This document shows positions 41,357 through 48,927 of a stretch of DNA of 49,241 nucleotides, in pieces. How positions within the stretch are numbered: position 1 is the first letter of the stretch; every line of letters begins with the position of its first letter. Below the pieces are notes generated by a model, which worked only from the letters and a program-made list of their open reading frames with translations, was not told the DNA's origin and did not search any database. The translations under genes and the position numbers were made by a program. Source of the stretch: an uncultured Acetatifactor sp. (lineage in GTDB: Bacteria > Bacillota > Clostridia > Lachnospirales > Lachnospiraceae). The stretch covers positions 12,129-61,369 of the forward strand of contig CAJUQT010000020.1 of the NCBI GenBank assembly GCA_910588225.1. Reading direction: 5' to 3'.

Positions 41357-43027
41357 ATGAAGACAGATATCGAAATCGCACAGGAAGCAGTGATGGAGCC
41401 GGTTGGCAAGGTGGCGGAAAAGCTTGGAATTCCGGAGGATGCGCTGGAATTTTACGGTAAGTACAAAGCAAAGCTTTCGGATGAATTCCTGGACAGTATC
41501 AAGGACAGGCCCGAAGGGAAGCTGATTCTGGTGACCGCCATCAATCCGACTCCGGCGGGAGAGGGGAAGACCACTACCAGTGTCGGGCTGGGACAGGCTT
41601 TCGGCAGACTGGGGAAAAAAGCGGTAATTGCTTTGCGGGAGCCTTCTCTGGGGCCCTGCTTTGGCATTAAGGGCGGTGCCGCAGGCGGAGGATATGCACA
41701 GGTCGTGCCGATGGAAGAGCTGAATCTTCATTTTACCGGAGATTTTCATGCCATTACCTCCGCCAATAACCTTCTGGCCGCGCTGCTGGACAATCATATT
41801 CAGCAGGGAAATGAGCTGCAGATTGATACAAGGCAGATTGTGTGGAAGCGCTGTCTGGACATGAATGACAGAGTACTGCGGAATATTGTGGTAGGTCTTG
41901 GGAATAAGACGGACGGATTCGTCAGGGAGGATCACTTTGTCATTACGGTGGCCAGCGAAATCATGGCAGTATTGTGTCTGGCTGAGGATATGCAGGATCT
42001 GAAGAAACGTCTGGCCAGGATTATTGTGGCCTATAATTGTGCCGGGGAACCGGTGACGGCCGGAGACCTGCAGGCCACAGGCGCCATGGCCGCTCTTTTG
42101 AAGGATGCCCTGAAGCCGAATCTGATTCAGACGCTGGAGCATACGCCGGCGCTTGTTCACGGGGGACCTTTTGCAAATATTGCTCACGGATGTAATTCTG
42201 TCAGAGCTACCAGGACAGCTCTGAAAATGGCGGATTTCTGTATCACAGAGGCAGGATTCGGCGCTGATTTGGGTGCGGAAAAGTTTTTTGATATCAAATG
42301 CCGAATGGCTGGCTTGAAGCCGGATGTGGCAGTACTTGTTGCAACAATCCGTGCTTTGAAGTATAATGGAGGAGCAGCGAAAGCGGATCTGGGCCGGGAG
42401 AATCTGGAGGCCCTGAAAAAAGGAATTGAGAATCTGGAAAAGCATATTGAAAATCTGCAGAAATACGGAGTGCCTGTAGTAGTGGCGCTGAATGCTTTCG
42501 CCACTGATACGGAGGCGGAGACAGCGTATGTGCGTGGTTTCTGCCAGGAGAGACAATGTGAGTTCGCTTTGTCCGAAGTGTGGGAAAAAGGCGGCGAAGG
42601 CGGTATTGCATTGGCAGAGAAAGTATTGGAGACGCTGGAACGCAGGGAAAGTCATTTTCAGGTACTGTATGAGGATACCTTATCTTTGGCGGATAAAATA
42701 CGCAGGGTGGCAATGGAAATCTATGGGGCGGAGAGTGTGAATTTTTCCGCGGCAGCAAGGACACAGCTGAAGAAACTGACAGAGTTGGGATTCGGCCAGC
42801 TTCCTGTCTGTATGGCAAAAAATCAGTATTCTCTTTCTGACAATCCGAAACTTCTGGGGAGACCCAGGAACTTTGAACTGACAGTCAGAGAAGTATATGT
42901 ATCTGCAGGAGCGGGATTTGTGGTGGTGCTGACCGGAGATGTGGTGACGATGCCCGGCTTGTCCCGGAGACCTGCTGCTTATGGAATTGATGTAAGCGAC
43001 GATGGGGTGATAATCGGATTATTTTGA
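41357..43027 (+). CDS. fhs: Formate-tetrahydrofolate ligase
   Basis: ATP-dependent ligation of formate to tetrahydrofolate, giving 10-formyl-THF for purines and one-carbon flow; it is also a methyl-branch enzyme in acetogens. The 556-residue length is normal. The P-loop TPAGEGKTT (65-73), REPSLGPCFGIKGGAAGGGYAQV-type region, LQATGAMAALLKDALKPNLIQT and EAGFGADLGAEKFFDIKCR are all complete. The start at 41357 is chosen for AAAAAGGAGAATGC upstream; a longer frame from 41303 has no support. No other Wood-Ljungdahl genes are adjacent, so a biosynthetic role is equally possible. The 127-bp gap before it holds only a weak hairpin (GACAG/CTGTC near 41264-41282). Confidence 0.95.
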   Translation: MKTDIEIAQEAVMEPVGKVAEKLGIPEDALEFYGKYKAKLSDEFLDSIKDRPEGKLILVTAINPTPAGEGKTTTSVGLGQAFGRLGKKAVIALREPSLGPCFGIKGGAAGGGYAQVVPMEELNLHFTGDFHAITSANNLLAALLDNHIQQGNELQIDTRQIVWKRCLDMNDRVLRNIVVGLGNKTDGFVREDHFVITVASEIMAVLCLAEDMQDLKKRLARIIVAYNCAGEPVTAGDLQATGAMAALLKDALKPNLIQTLEHTPALVHGGPFANIAHGCNSVRATRTALKMADFCITEAGFGADLGAEKFFDIKCRMAGLKPDVAVLVATIRALKYNGGAAKADLGRENLEALKKGIENLEKHIENLQKYGVPVVVALNAFATDTEAETAYVRGFCQERQCEFALSEVWEKGGEGGIALAEKVLETLERRESHFQVLYEDTLSLADKIRRVAMEIYGAESVNFSAAARTQLKKLTELGFGQLPVCMAKNQYSLSDNPKLLGRPRNFELTVREVYVSAGAGFVVVLTGDVVTMPGLSRRPAAYGIDVSDDGVIIGLF

Positions 43028-43059
43028 TGTCCGCTGAAAGCGGACGGACGGGAGCAAAT

Positions 43060-44532
43060 ATGAAATGTCCCAATTGCGGAGAGAAAATGGCCGAAGGGGC
43101 TTTGTACTGTGAACATTGCGGTGAAGATATTCATATCGTGCCCGATTTTGAACCGGAGCTGGAGCGAAATATAGAGCAGTCTATCAATACTATTCTGGAA
43201 GAACTGCATACGGACGGAGAACAGGATGCTTTTGAGGAATTTCCGGAAGAACCGGAGGAAATAAAAGATTCCGGCCGAAGGAAAAAAAGGATTTGGCCAA
43301 GGGTGCTGTTGGTATTTGTTCTGTTGATTCTGGCGGCAGGGGGCGGTGCTGCGTGGTATATGTATGGCTATTATTCCGAAGAATATCAGGTGGATAAAGC
43401 TGTGCAATATGTTTTGCTTGGAAGATTGGACGACGCGATTGCCTGTTATAATCGTGCGCTGGAACTGGACAGCGATAATATAGAGCTTGTTTTCAGTCTT
43501 GCAGATGTCTATCTTATGAAAAATAATAAAGTAGAGTATGAATATCTTCTCCGGGAAATTGTGAAAAGCGAGAATGCCACCGCGGAGCAATTGGACGGTG
43601 CGTACGGAAAATTGATAGCAATTTATCGCGACAGGAAAGATTATCAGACGATTAACGAACTGCTGGTGGCAAGTGAAAACGAGTCGCTGATTTCCGCTTA
43701 TCAGGGATACATTGCAAGGATACCGGAATTCAGCATCAATGAAGGATATTATGCCAGCATTCAACCTCTGAAGCTGACTACCGACAGCGAAGGGAAAATT
43801 TATTATACCATGGACGGAACAGAGCCTACGGAAGAGAGTACCCCGTATACGGCTCCTATTATTCTGGAAAACGGCGATTACACTATAAAGGCCTTTGTGG
43901 TCAATGAGAAGGGAATTGCCAGCGATGTGGTGACAAAGGAATATCATATTGAAAATAACGAAATATTACCGCCGGAAATAAGTGCTCTCAGCGGAGAATA
44001 TAATCTTCCAATGTATATCGAGATTACCAGTGACGACATCGAGGATATTTATTATACCACGGATGGAACGGATCCTACATATTCTTCCAATGCATACACC
44101 GGGCCGATTCCAATGCCTCTTGGCAGATCGAACTATAAATTTGCCAGAATCGTGGACGGTGTCACAGGGACAATTGAGGAGAGAACCTATTACCTGATTC
44201 TGAATACAGATTACACGCCTGAGCAGGCGGTGGCGTCAGTGGTGGAATATTCCATGAATACCGGTAAAATCTTCGATGAAGCAGGACATTTTGATGAATC
44301 CGGAGATACCTATCAGTATGAATATCTGTATGTGAGAAATATCAATAAGATAAATGATTTTTATGTGATAGCGGAAAGCTACAGAACGGCGGACGGCAGT
44401 GTCACCAGAACGGGAAACAATTTTGCCGTAAATGTTTACTCAGGGGAAAGATTTAAACTTCAGCGGGAGAATAACGGCCGCCTGAGTTTGATTGAGATAG
44501 AAATAAAAGAAGATTCCCAGGAAGAGGAATAG
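43060..44532 (+). CDS. Zinc-ribbon, TPR and chitobiase C-terminal-domain membrane protein
   Basis: A 490-residue single-pass protein. An N-terminal zinc ribbon has Cys 3, 6, 17 and 20 (CPNCGEKMAEGALYCEHCGE). An acidic segment and a membrane helix (about 80-105) follow. Outside, TPR-like helices occupy about 108-185 (AVQYVLLGRLDDAIACYNRALELD). Two chitobiase/beta-hexosaminidase C-terminal-type modules follow at about 230-295 and 310-375, marked by IYYTMDGTEPT and IYYTTDGTDPT. The final 110 residues are mixed alpha/beta. The architecture suggests a cytosolic zinc sensor or docking site linked to an extracellular binding part; the ligand is unknown. GGGAGCAAAT precedes the chosen ATG. It sits 32 bp after fhs and 11 bp before nfnA. 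Confidence 0.8.
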   Translation: MKCPNCGEKMAEGALYCEHCGEDIHIVPDFEPELERNIEQSINTILEELHTDGEQDAFEEFPEEPEEIKDSGRRKKRIWPRVLLVFVLLILAAGGGAAWYMYGYYSEEYQVDKAVQYVLLGRLDDAIACYNRALELDSDNIELVFSLADVYLMKNNKVEYEYLLREIVKSENATAEQLDGAYGKLIAIYRDRKDYQTINELLVASENESLISAYQGYIARIPEFSINEGYYASIQPLKLTTDSEGKIYYTMDGTEPTEESTPYTAPIILENGDYTIKAFVVNEKGIASDVVTKEYHIENNEILPPEISALSGEYNLPMYIEITSDDIEDIYYTTDGTDPTYSSNAYTGPIPMPLGRSNYKFARIVDGVTGTIEERTYYLILNTDYTPEQAVASVVEYSMNTGKIFDEAGHFDESGDTYQYEYLYVRNINKINDFYVIAESYRTADGSVTRTGNNFAVNVYSGERFKLQRENNGRLSLIEIEIKEDSQEEE

Positions 44533-44543
44533 AGAGGTGGATT

Positions 44544-45422
44544 ATGTACAGAATTGTTAAGAAAGCAGAGCTTACCACAAATATTTATCTCATGGATGTG
44601 GAGGCGGAGAGAGTGGCGCGGAAATGTCTGCCGGGGCAGTTTGTCATTGTCCGTACAGATGCGGAAAGCGAGAGAATTCCACTTACTATTTGTGATTATG
44701 ATCGGGAGAAGGGAACGGTAACCATTGTATTTCAATGTGTGGGTGCCGCCACACAGTGGATGGCAAAGCTTCAGGAGGGAGATTCGTTTCATGATTTTGT
44801 GGGACCTCTGGGATGTCCTTCCGAACTGGTGAAGGAAAGCCCGGAGACTTTGAAGAAGAGGAAAATCCTTTTCGTGGCCGGCGGTGTGGGTACGGCTCCT
44901 GTATATCCCCAGGTGAAATGGCTCCATGAAAATGGCGTGAACGCAGATGTAATTGTAGGAAGTAAGACAAAGGATCTGCTGATTCTGGAGAAAGAAATGG
45001 AAGCTGTGGCCGGAAGTCTCTATATAACAACAGACGACGGGTCTTATGGCAGAAGCGGAATGGTGACCCAGACCATTAAGGATCTGGTGGCGGAAGGAAA
45101 GAAATATGATGTCTGTATTGCCATCGGTCCCATGATTATGATGAAATTCGTCTGCCTGCTGACCAAAGAGTTGGGTATTCCCACGGTTGTCAGTCTGAAT
45201 CCTATCATGGTAGACGGCACGGGAATGTGTGGGGCTTGCCGTGTGACTGTAGACGGAAAAGTGAAGTTTGCCTGTGTGGACGGCCCGGAATTTGACGGAC
45301 ATTTGGTGAATTTTGACGAAGCAATGAGAAGACAGACCCTTTATAAGACTGAGGAAGGGAGAGCGGTGCTGAAGTTGGAGGAAGGGGAGACTCATCACGG
45401 CGGATGTGGGAACTGCGGCTGA
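44544..45422 (+). CDS. nfnA: Ferredoxin-NADP+ oxidoreductase-like subunit (NfnA / sulfide dehydrogenase type)
   Basis: A 292-residue FAD/NAD-binding subunit with one [2Fe-2S] cluster. RIPLTICDYD is the FAD-binding RxPLT motif, VAGGVGTAPVYPQ binds the nucleotide, and GTGMCGACRVTVDG supplies cluster Cys 229 and 232 with Cys 244 nearby. An extra HGGCGNCG tail carries two more cysteines. Paired with the 45500 gene it matches NfnAB, which couples reduced ferredoxin and NADH to NADP+ reduction by flavin-based electron bifurcation. Older annotation as sulfide dehydrogenase or dihydroorotate dehydrogenase electron-transfer subunit is the alternative. AGAGGTGGATT precedes the ATG. It shares a transcript with the zinc-ribbon gene, 11 bp upstream. 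Confidence 0.85.
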   Translation: MYRIVKKAELTTNIYLMDVEAERVARKCLPGQFVIVRTDAESERIPLTICDYDREKGTVTIVFQCVGAATQWMAKLQEGDSFHDFVGPLGCPSELVKESPETLKKRKILFVAGGVGTAPVYPQVKWLHENGVNADVIVGSKTKDLLILEKEMEAVAGSLYITTDDGSYGRSGMVTQTIKDLVAEGKKYDVCIAIGPMIMMKFVCLLTKELGIPTVVSLNPIMVDGTGMCGACRVTVDGKVKFACVDGPEFDGHLVNFDEAMRRQTLYKTEEGRAVLKLEEGETHHGGCGNCG

Positions 45423-45499
45423 GTAGAGGCCGGTTTAACGATAGGCCGGTGTCTGAGCAATTTTATCAGATAACAGAAAAGATGGAGGTTTGAGAATAA

Positions 45500-46885
45500 A
45501 TGGACGTTTTGAAAAAGGTTCCTGTGCGGGAACAGGACGCAAAGGAGCGTGCCGCTAATTTTGAGGAAGTATGTCTGGGATATAATATGGAAGAGGCGCA
45601 GGCGGAGGCTGTAAGATGCATTAACTGTAAGAATGCACAGTGCATGAAAGGCTGCCCTGTGGCGATTGATATCCCGGGCTTTATTGAGAAAGTAAAGGAA
45701 GGGAATATAGAAGAGGCCTACCAGATTATCAGCGAGTCCAGCGCGCTTCCTGCAGTCTGCGGCCGTGTCTGTCCTCAGGAGACGCAGTGTGAAGGAAAAT
45801 GTATCCGCGGTATCAAGGGAGATCCCATTTCCATCGGAAAACTGGAGCGTTTTGTAGCTGACTGGGCCAGAGAAAATGGCATTAAACCCAATGCTCCCAC
45901 AGAGAAGAAGGGAAAGAAAGTAGCTGTTATCGGTTCCGGTCCCGCAGGCTTGACCTGTGCCGGAGATTTGGCTAAAATGGGATATGAAGTAACCATTTTC
46001 GAAGCACTTCATGAGCCTGGAGGTGTACTGGTATATGGGATTCCGGAATTCCGTCTTCCGAAACAGGATGTGGTGGCAAAAGAAATCGAAAATGTGAAGG
46101 CCCTTGGTGTGAAGATAGAGACCAATGTTGTGGTGGGAAAATCGGTGACCATTGACGAGCTGATTCAGGAGGAAGGGTTTGAAGCCGTGTTCATCGGCTC
46201 CGGAGCAGGACTTCCGAAGTTTATGGGAATTCCGGGAGAGAATTCCAACGGCGTATTTTCTGCAAATGAGTACCTGACCAGAAGCAATCTGATGAAAGCT
46301 TTTGATGAGAAGTCCAGCACTCCCATTATGTACAGCAGAAAAGTGGCTGTAGTGGGCGGCGGCAACGTGGCAATGGACGCGGCCAGAACAGCTCTGCGTC
46401 TGGGGGCGGAGGTACATATTGTCTACCGAAGAAGTGAGGAAGAGCTGCCTGCCAGGGTGGAAGAGGTCCATCACGCCAAAGAAGAAGGAATTATTTTTGA
46501 CCTGTTGACCAATCCAACAGAAATTCTGGCAGATGAAAAGGGCTGGGTTACCGGTATGAAATGCATTCGGATGGAGCTGGGAGAGCCGGACGCTTCCGGA
46601 CGCAGACGCCCAGTGGAGATTCCGGATTCCGAATTTACCATGGAATTGGATACTGTGATTATGTCTCTGGGTACATCCCCGAATCCTTTGATTTCTTCTA
46701 CCACGGAAGGTCTGGAGACCAATAAGTGGAAATGTATCGTGGCCGAGGAGTCAAACGGACAGACCAGTAAGGAAGGGGTCTACGCGGGAGGAGATGCCGT
46801 GACAGGAGCAGCTACGGTAATCTTAGCCATGGGCGCTGGCAAGGCAGCTGCAAGGGGAATCGACGAGTACCTGAATGGCAAATAG
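45500..46885 (+). CDS. nfnB: NADPH-dependent glutamate synthase-like large subunit of NfnAB
   Basis: A 461-residue flavoprotein. The N-terminal [4Fe-4S] domain has CINCKNAQCMKGCPV and CGRVCPQETQCEGKC. An FAD Rossmann motif (IGSGPAGLTCAGDL), the EFRLPK signature, a second dinucleotide site (VGGGNVAMDAARTALRLG) and the closing GGDAVTGAATVILAMGAGKAAARGI follow. These features are shared by GltD-type glutamate synthase small subunits, but the neighbour NfnA favours the bifurcating transhydrogenase. It would balance NADPH with the icd operon in the same genome. GATGGAGGTTTGAG precedes the ATG. An extra, diverged copy of its last 15 codons lies 44 bp downstream. Confidence 0.88.
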   Translation: MDVLKKVPVREQDAKERAANFEEVCLGYNMEEAQAEAVRCINCKNAQCMKGCPVAIDIPGFIEKVKEGNIEEAYQIISESSALPAVCGRVCPQETQCEGKCIRGIKGDPISIGKLERFVADWARENGIKPNAPTEKKGKKVAVIGSGPAGLTCAGDLAKMGYEVTIFEALHEPGGVLVYGIPEFRLPKQDVVAKEIENVKALGVKIETNVVVGKSVTIDELIQEEGFEAVFIGSGAGLPKFMGIPGENSNGVFSANEYLTRSNLMKAFDEKSSTPIMYSRKVAVVGGGNVAMDAARTALRLGAEVHIVYRRSEEELPARVEEVHHAKEEGIIFDLLTNPTEILADEKGWVTGMKCIRMELGEPDASGRRRPVEIPDSEFTMELDTVIMSLGTSPNPLISSTTEGLETNKWKCIVAEESNGQTSKEGVYAGGDAVTGAATVILAMGAGKAAARGIDEYLNGK

Positions 46886-46928
46886 CTCGTCCATGGCTTG
46901 CCATGGGCAGCCCCCGATGCGGGAGGTT

Positions 46929-46976
46929 GGCAAGGCGGCTGCAAAGGGGATAGACGAATATCTAAGTGGAAAGTAA
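46929..46976 (+). pseudogene. Orphan duplicate of the nfnB 3' end
   Basis: 48 bp encoding GKAAAKGIDEYLSGK plus TAA, aligned without gaps to the real nfnB end (46838-46885, GKAAARGIDEYLNGK plus TAG). Thirteen of 15 residues agree and 37 of 48 bases match; most differences are at third codon positions. The TAA is followed at once by AAAAAGGAG, the ribosome site of the next gene. This is a remnant of a second nfnB/gltD-type gene, not random similarity. Confidence 0.85.
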
Positions 46977-46988
46977 AAAGGAGATTAT

Positions 46989-47291
46989 ATGGTAAAACAT
47001 ATTGTGTTATGGAATTTCGCAGAAGAGCTTTCTGAAAGAGAGAGGAAGGAAGCCGGAGAGAGGATGAAAGCGCTATTGGAGCCAATAAAAGAACTGGTGC
47101 CCGGCGCGATGGAGATTCAGGTTGTCAGGAATGAGCTTTCTTCCAGTAACCGTGATATTGCATTGATTTCTGCGTTTGAAACTTTGGATGCGCTGACAAC
47201 ATATCAAAACCATCCAGCTCATGTGGAGGCAGGAAAATATGTGAGAAGTGTTACCTGCAACAGAGCCTGCATGGATTATGAGTTTACGTAA
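46989..47291 (+). CDS. Dabb (dimeric A/B barrel) family protein
   Basis: A 100-residue stress-responsive dimeric alpha/beta-barrel protein. Typical points are the opening MVKHIVLWNFAEE with the conserved His/Trp region, the central EIQVVRNELSSSNRDIALISAFETLDALTTYQNHPAHVEAGKYV pattern (here shown by LISAFETLDAL and YQNHPAHV) and the short final strand. Members act as small enzymes or ligand binders with poorly known substrates. AAAAAGGAGATTAT precedes the ATG. It follows the duplicated nfnB end, so before that duplication it was probably the gene directly after nfnB. Confidence 0.85.
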   Translation: MVKHIVLWNFAEELSERERKEAGERMKALLEPIKELVPGAMEIQVVRNELSSSNRDIALISAFETLDALTTYQNHPAHVEAGKYVRSVTCNRACMDYEFT

Positions 47292-47319
47292 CGGTTCAGA
47301 CATGTGCTTTGTTCTGTGT
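47288..47319. repeat. Degenerate half-copy G of the 32-bp dispersed palindrome
   Basis: GTAACGGTTCAGACA matches the first 15 bases of copy D with one change; the remaining half (ATGTGCTTTGTTCTG) is decayed. It overlaps the stop of the Dabb gene. Included as a probable relict only. Confidence 0.4.
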
Positions 47320-47348
47320 TCATTCTAAAGAGGAAAGTAGGTATAGAT

Positions 47349-48092
47349 ATGCCGTGGTGTCCGAAATGCAGAAGTGAGTATAGAGAAGGATTTTCCATAT
47401 GTGCTGATTGTGGCAGCGAACTGGTGGATGACGGGCAGTATGCCAGTCTGGCGGCCGGGAAGTCCGCTGTTGACGGGACAGCTTGTGAAGGCGGAAGTGA
47501 AGCGAAATTTGAGGCTGTGGAGGATAAAGGCGATGCGGCTGGCCTGGCGGAGAATCAGCCGGAAAGGGATACCGTGTCCGAAAGAAATTACGGATTATCC
47601 CAATATGGTTCTCTGTATCGGGATAATTCCGAACGGGCTAATGAGAATCGTTCCTCCGCATGGATTTTGCTGAGCATTGGGGGACTGGGCATCATTGTTC
47701 TGAGCCTTGGAATCACAGGGGTGATTCCGCTGCATTTCAGTAATGCATATCTGTTCTACGGTGTGATGGCCGCCGTATTTATTCTGTTTCTGGTGGCCGG
47801 CATCGTTTCTATGAAAAACGCCCTTAGATTTGAAAAAAGCGCGGAATCGGAGAATTCTCTCAAATCCACTTTGTTGGAATGGTGTCGGCAGAATCTTCGT
47901 GGAGAAGAACTGGAGCTGCAGATCAAAACAGACGAAAATGAGCAGGACGAGATTCTTTATTTCAAACGTTTTGAAGTTATAAAAGCCAGGATGAATCATC
48001 AGTTCATGAATCTGGATCAGGGTTTTCTGGAAAAGCTGATTGATGATACCGTATATGAGATGGTTTTTGGGGGGGATACGGACATAGAATAA
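47349..48092 (+). CDS. Zinc-ribbon protein with two membrane segments
   Basis: A 247-residue protein. The N-terminal zinc ribbon is CPKCRSEYREGFSICADCGSE (two CxxC pairs). A charged, probably disordered region of about 80 residues follows, then two membrane helices (about 106-128 and 136-160). The C-terminal cytosolic part (about 165-247) begins SMKNALRFEKSAESEN. The same plan of a ribbon linked to membrane helices appears in the 43060 protein. The family was not recognised and the function is unknown. The start at 47349 follows AGAGGAAAGTAGG; the frame is open from 47304 but without a ribosome site and ahead of the ribbon. Confidence 0.75.
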   Translation: MPWCPKCRSEYREGFSICADCGSELVDDGQYASLAAGKSAVDGTACEGGSEAKFEAVEDKGDAAGLAENQPERDTVSERNYGLSQYGSLYRDNSERANENRSSAWILLSIGGLGIIVLSLGITGVIPLHFSNAYLFYGVMAAVFILFLVAGIVSMKNALRFEKSAESENSLKSTLLEWCRQNLRGEELELQIKTDENEQDEILYFKRFEVIKARMNHQFMNLDQGFLEKLIDDTVYEMVFGGDTDIE

Positions 48093-48161
48093 CAGAACCC
48101 TTTAAATAGGGGGTCGAATTATTACCATTATCAGATTTCCAAAGAAGAGAGTAAAAAGATA

Positions 48162-48641
48162 ATGAAGATTTCCATTGCATGTGTGGGTAAAATAAAGGAA
48201 AAATTCTACAGAGACGCTGTGTCGGAATATGAAAAGCGGCTGAGCAGATACTGTAAGCTGGAATTTATCGAAGTGACAGATGAAAAGACACCTGAGGGGG
48301 CCGGTGCGGCCCTGGAGGAGCAGATTAGGGAAAAAGAGGGAAGGCGCCTTCTGGAGAAAATCCGGGAGGACGCCTTTGTCTGTACTTTGGAGATTGAAGG
48401 GAAGCGTCTGACTTCCGAAGGATTTGCCGATTGGATGGAGGAACTGACAATAAGGGGAAAAAGTCACATTGTGTTCGTCATTGGAGGTTCCCTGGGGCTG
48501 CATGAGTCCGTGTGCAGGCGGGCGGACATTTCTTTAAGTTTTTCAGACATGACGTTTCCACATCAACTGATGCGGGTGATACTTGTGGAGCAGATTTACC
48601 GGGCTTTTCGGATTATACAGGGGGCGCCGTATCATAAGTAA
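48162..48641 (+). CDS. rlmH: 23S rRNA (pseudouridine1915-N3)-methyltransferase
   Basis: SPOUT-class enzyme that methylates pseudouridine 1915 in helix 69 of 23S rRNA on assembled ribosomes, using S-adenosylmethionine. At 159 residues it has the standard length. The opening MKISIACVGKIKEKFY, the middle YEKRLSRYCKLEFIEV, and the knot region VFVIGGSLGLHESV...LSFSDMTFPHQLMRVILVEQIYRAFRIIQG (partly quoted) are complete, ending in the usual PYHK. The start has AGAGAGTAAAAAG upstream. It is 69 bp after the zinc-ribbon gene. Confidence 0.96.
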   Translation: MKISIACVGKIKEKFYRDAVSEYEKRLSRYCKLEFIEVTDEKTPEGAGAALEEQIREKEGRRLLEKIREDAFVCTLEIEGKRLTSEGFADWMEELTIRGKSHIVFVIGGSLGLHESVCRRADISLSFSDMTFPHQLMRVILVEQIYRAFRIIQGAPYHK

Positions 48642-48695
48642 GTGCGAAAGGGAACGGGAGTTCTTGGGAATAAAAGAGAATAAGAGTTGTATTTT

Positions 48696-48730
48696 ACCCC
48701 ATAGGAGTGTGCGGCTTCCATGGGGTTTTG
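48696..48730 (+). terminator. Probable terminator after rlmH
   Basis: ACCCCAT (48696-48702) pairs with ATGGGGT (48720-48726), followed by TTT and then G. The loop is long (17 nt), so strength is moderate. It lies in the 286-bp gap between rlmH and the truncated nuclease gene; apart from this and the promoter at 48822 nothing is seen there. Confidence 0.5.
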
Positions 48731-48821
48731 AAGTTTTATGACAATGTATCTTTATAGTGTATGGATTGGTCATCCTAAAAGATTAAGAGCGAAAAATTCC
48801 GGGAGACAGGTTCTCCGCTTC

Positions 48822-48850
48822 TTGTAATTTGCCGGAAGACTGTATATAAT
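48822..48850 (+). promoter_or_regulatory. Promoter before the Rpn-like remnant
   Basis: TTGTAA (48822-48827), 17-bp spacer, perfect TATAAT (48845-48850). It lies 78 bp before the ATG at 48928 and shows that this remnant may still be transcribed. Confidence 0.6.
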
Positions 48851-48927
48851 TAAGAATAGATAGCAAAGCTTTTGAAACATACAGAGTTTTCCGGCAGTGT
48901 TTTATATGAAAGAAAGCAGGTAGATAA

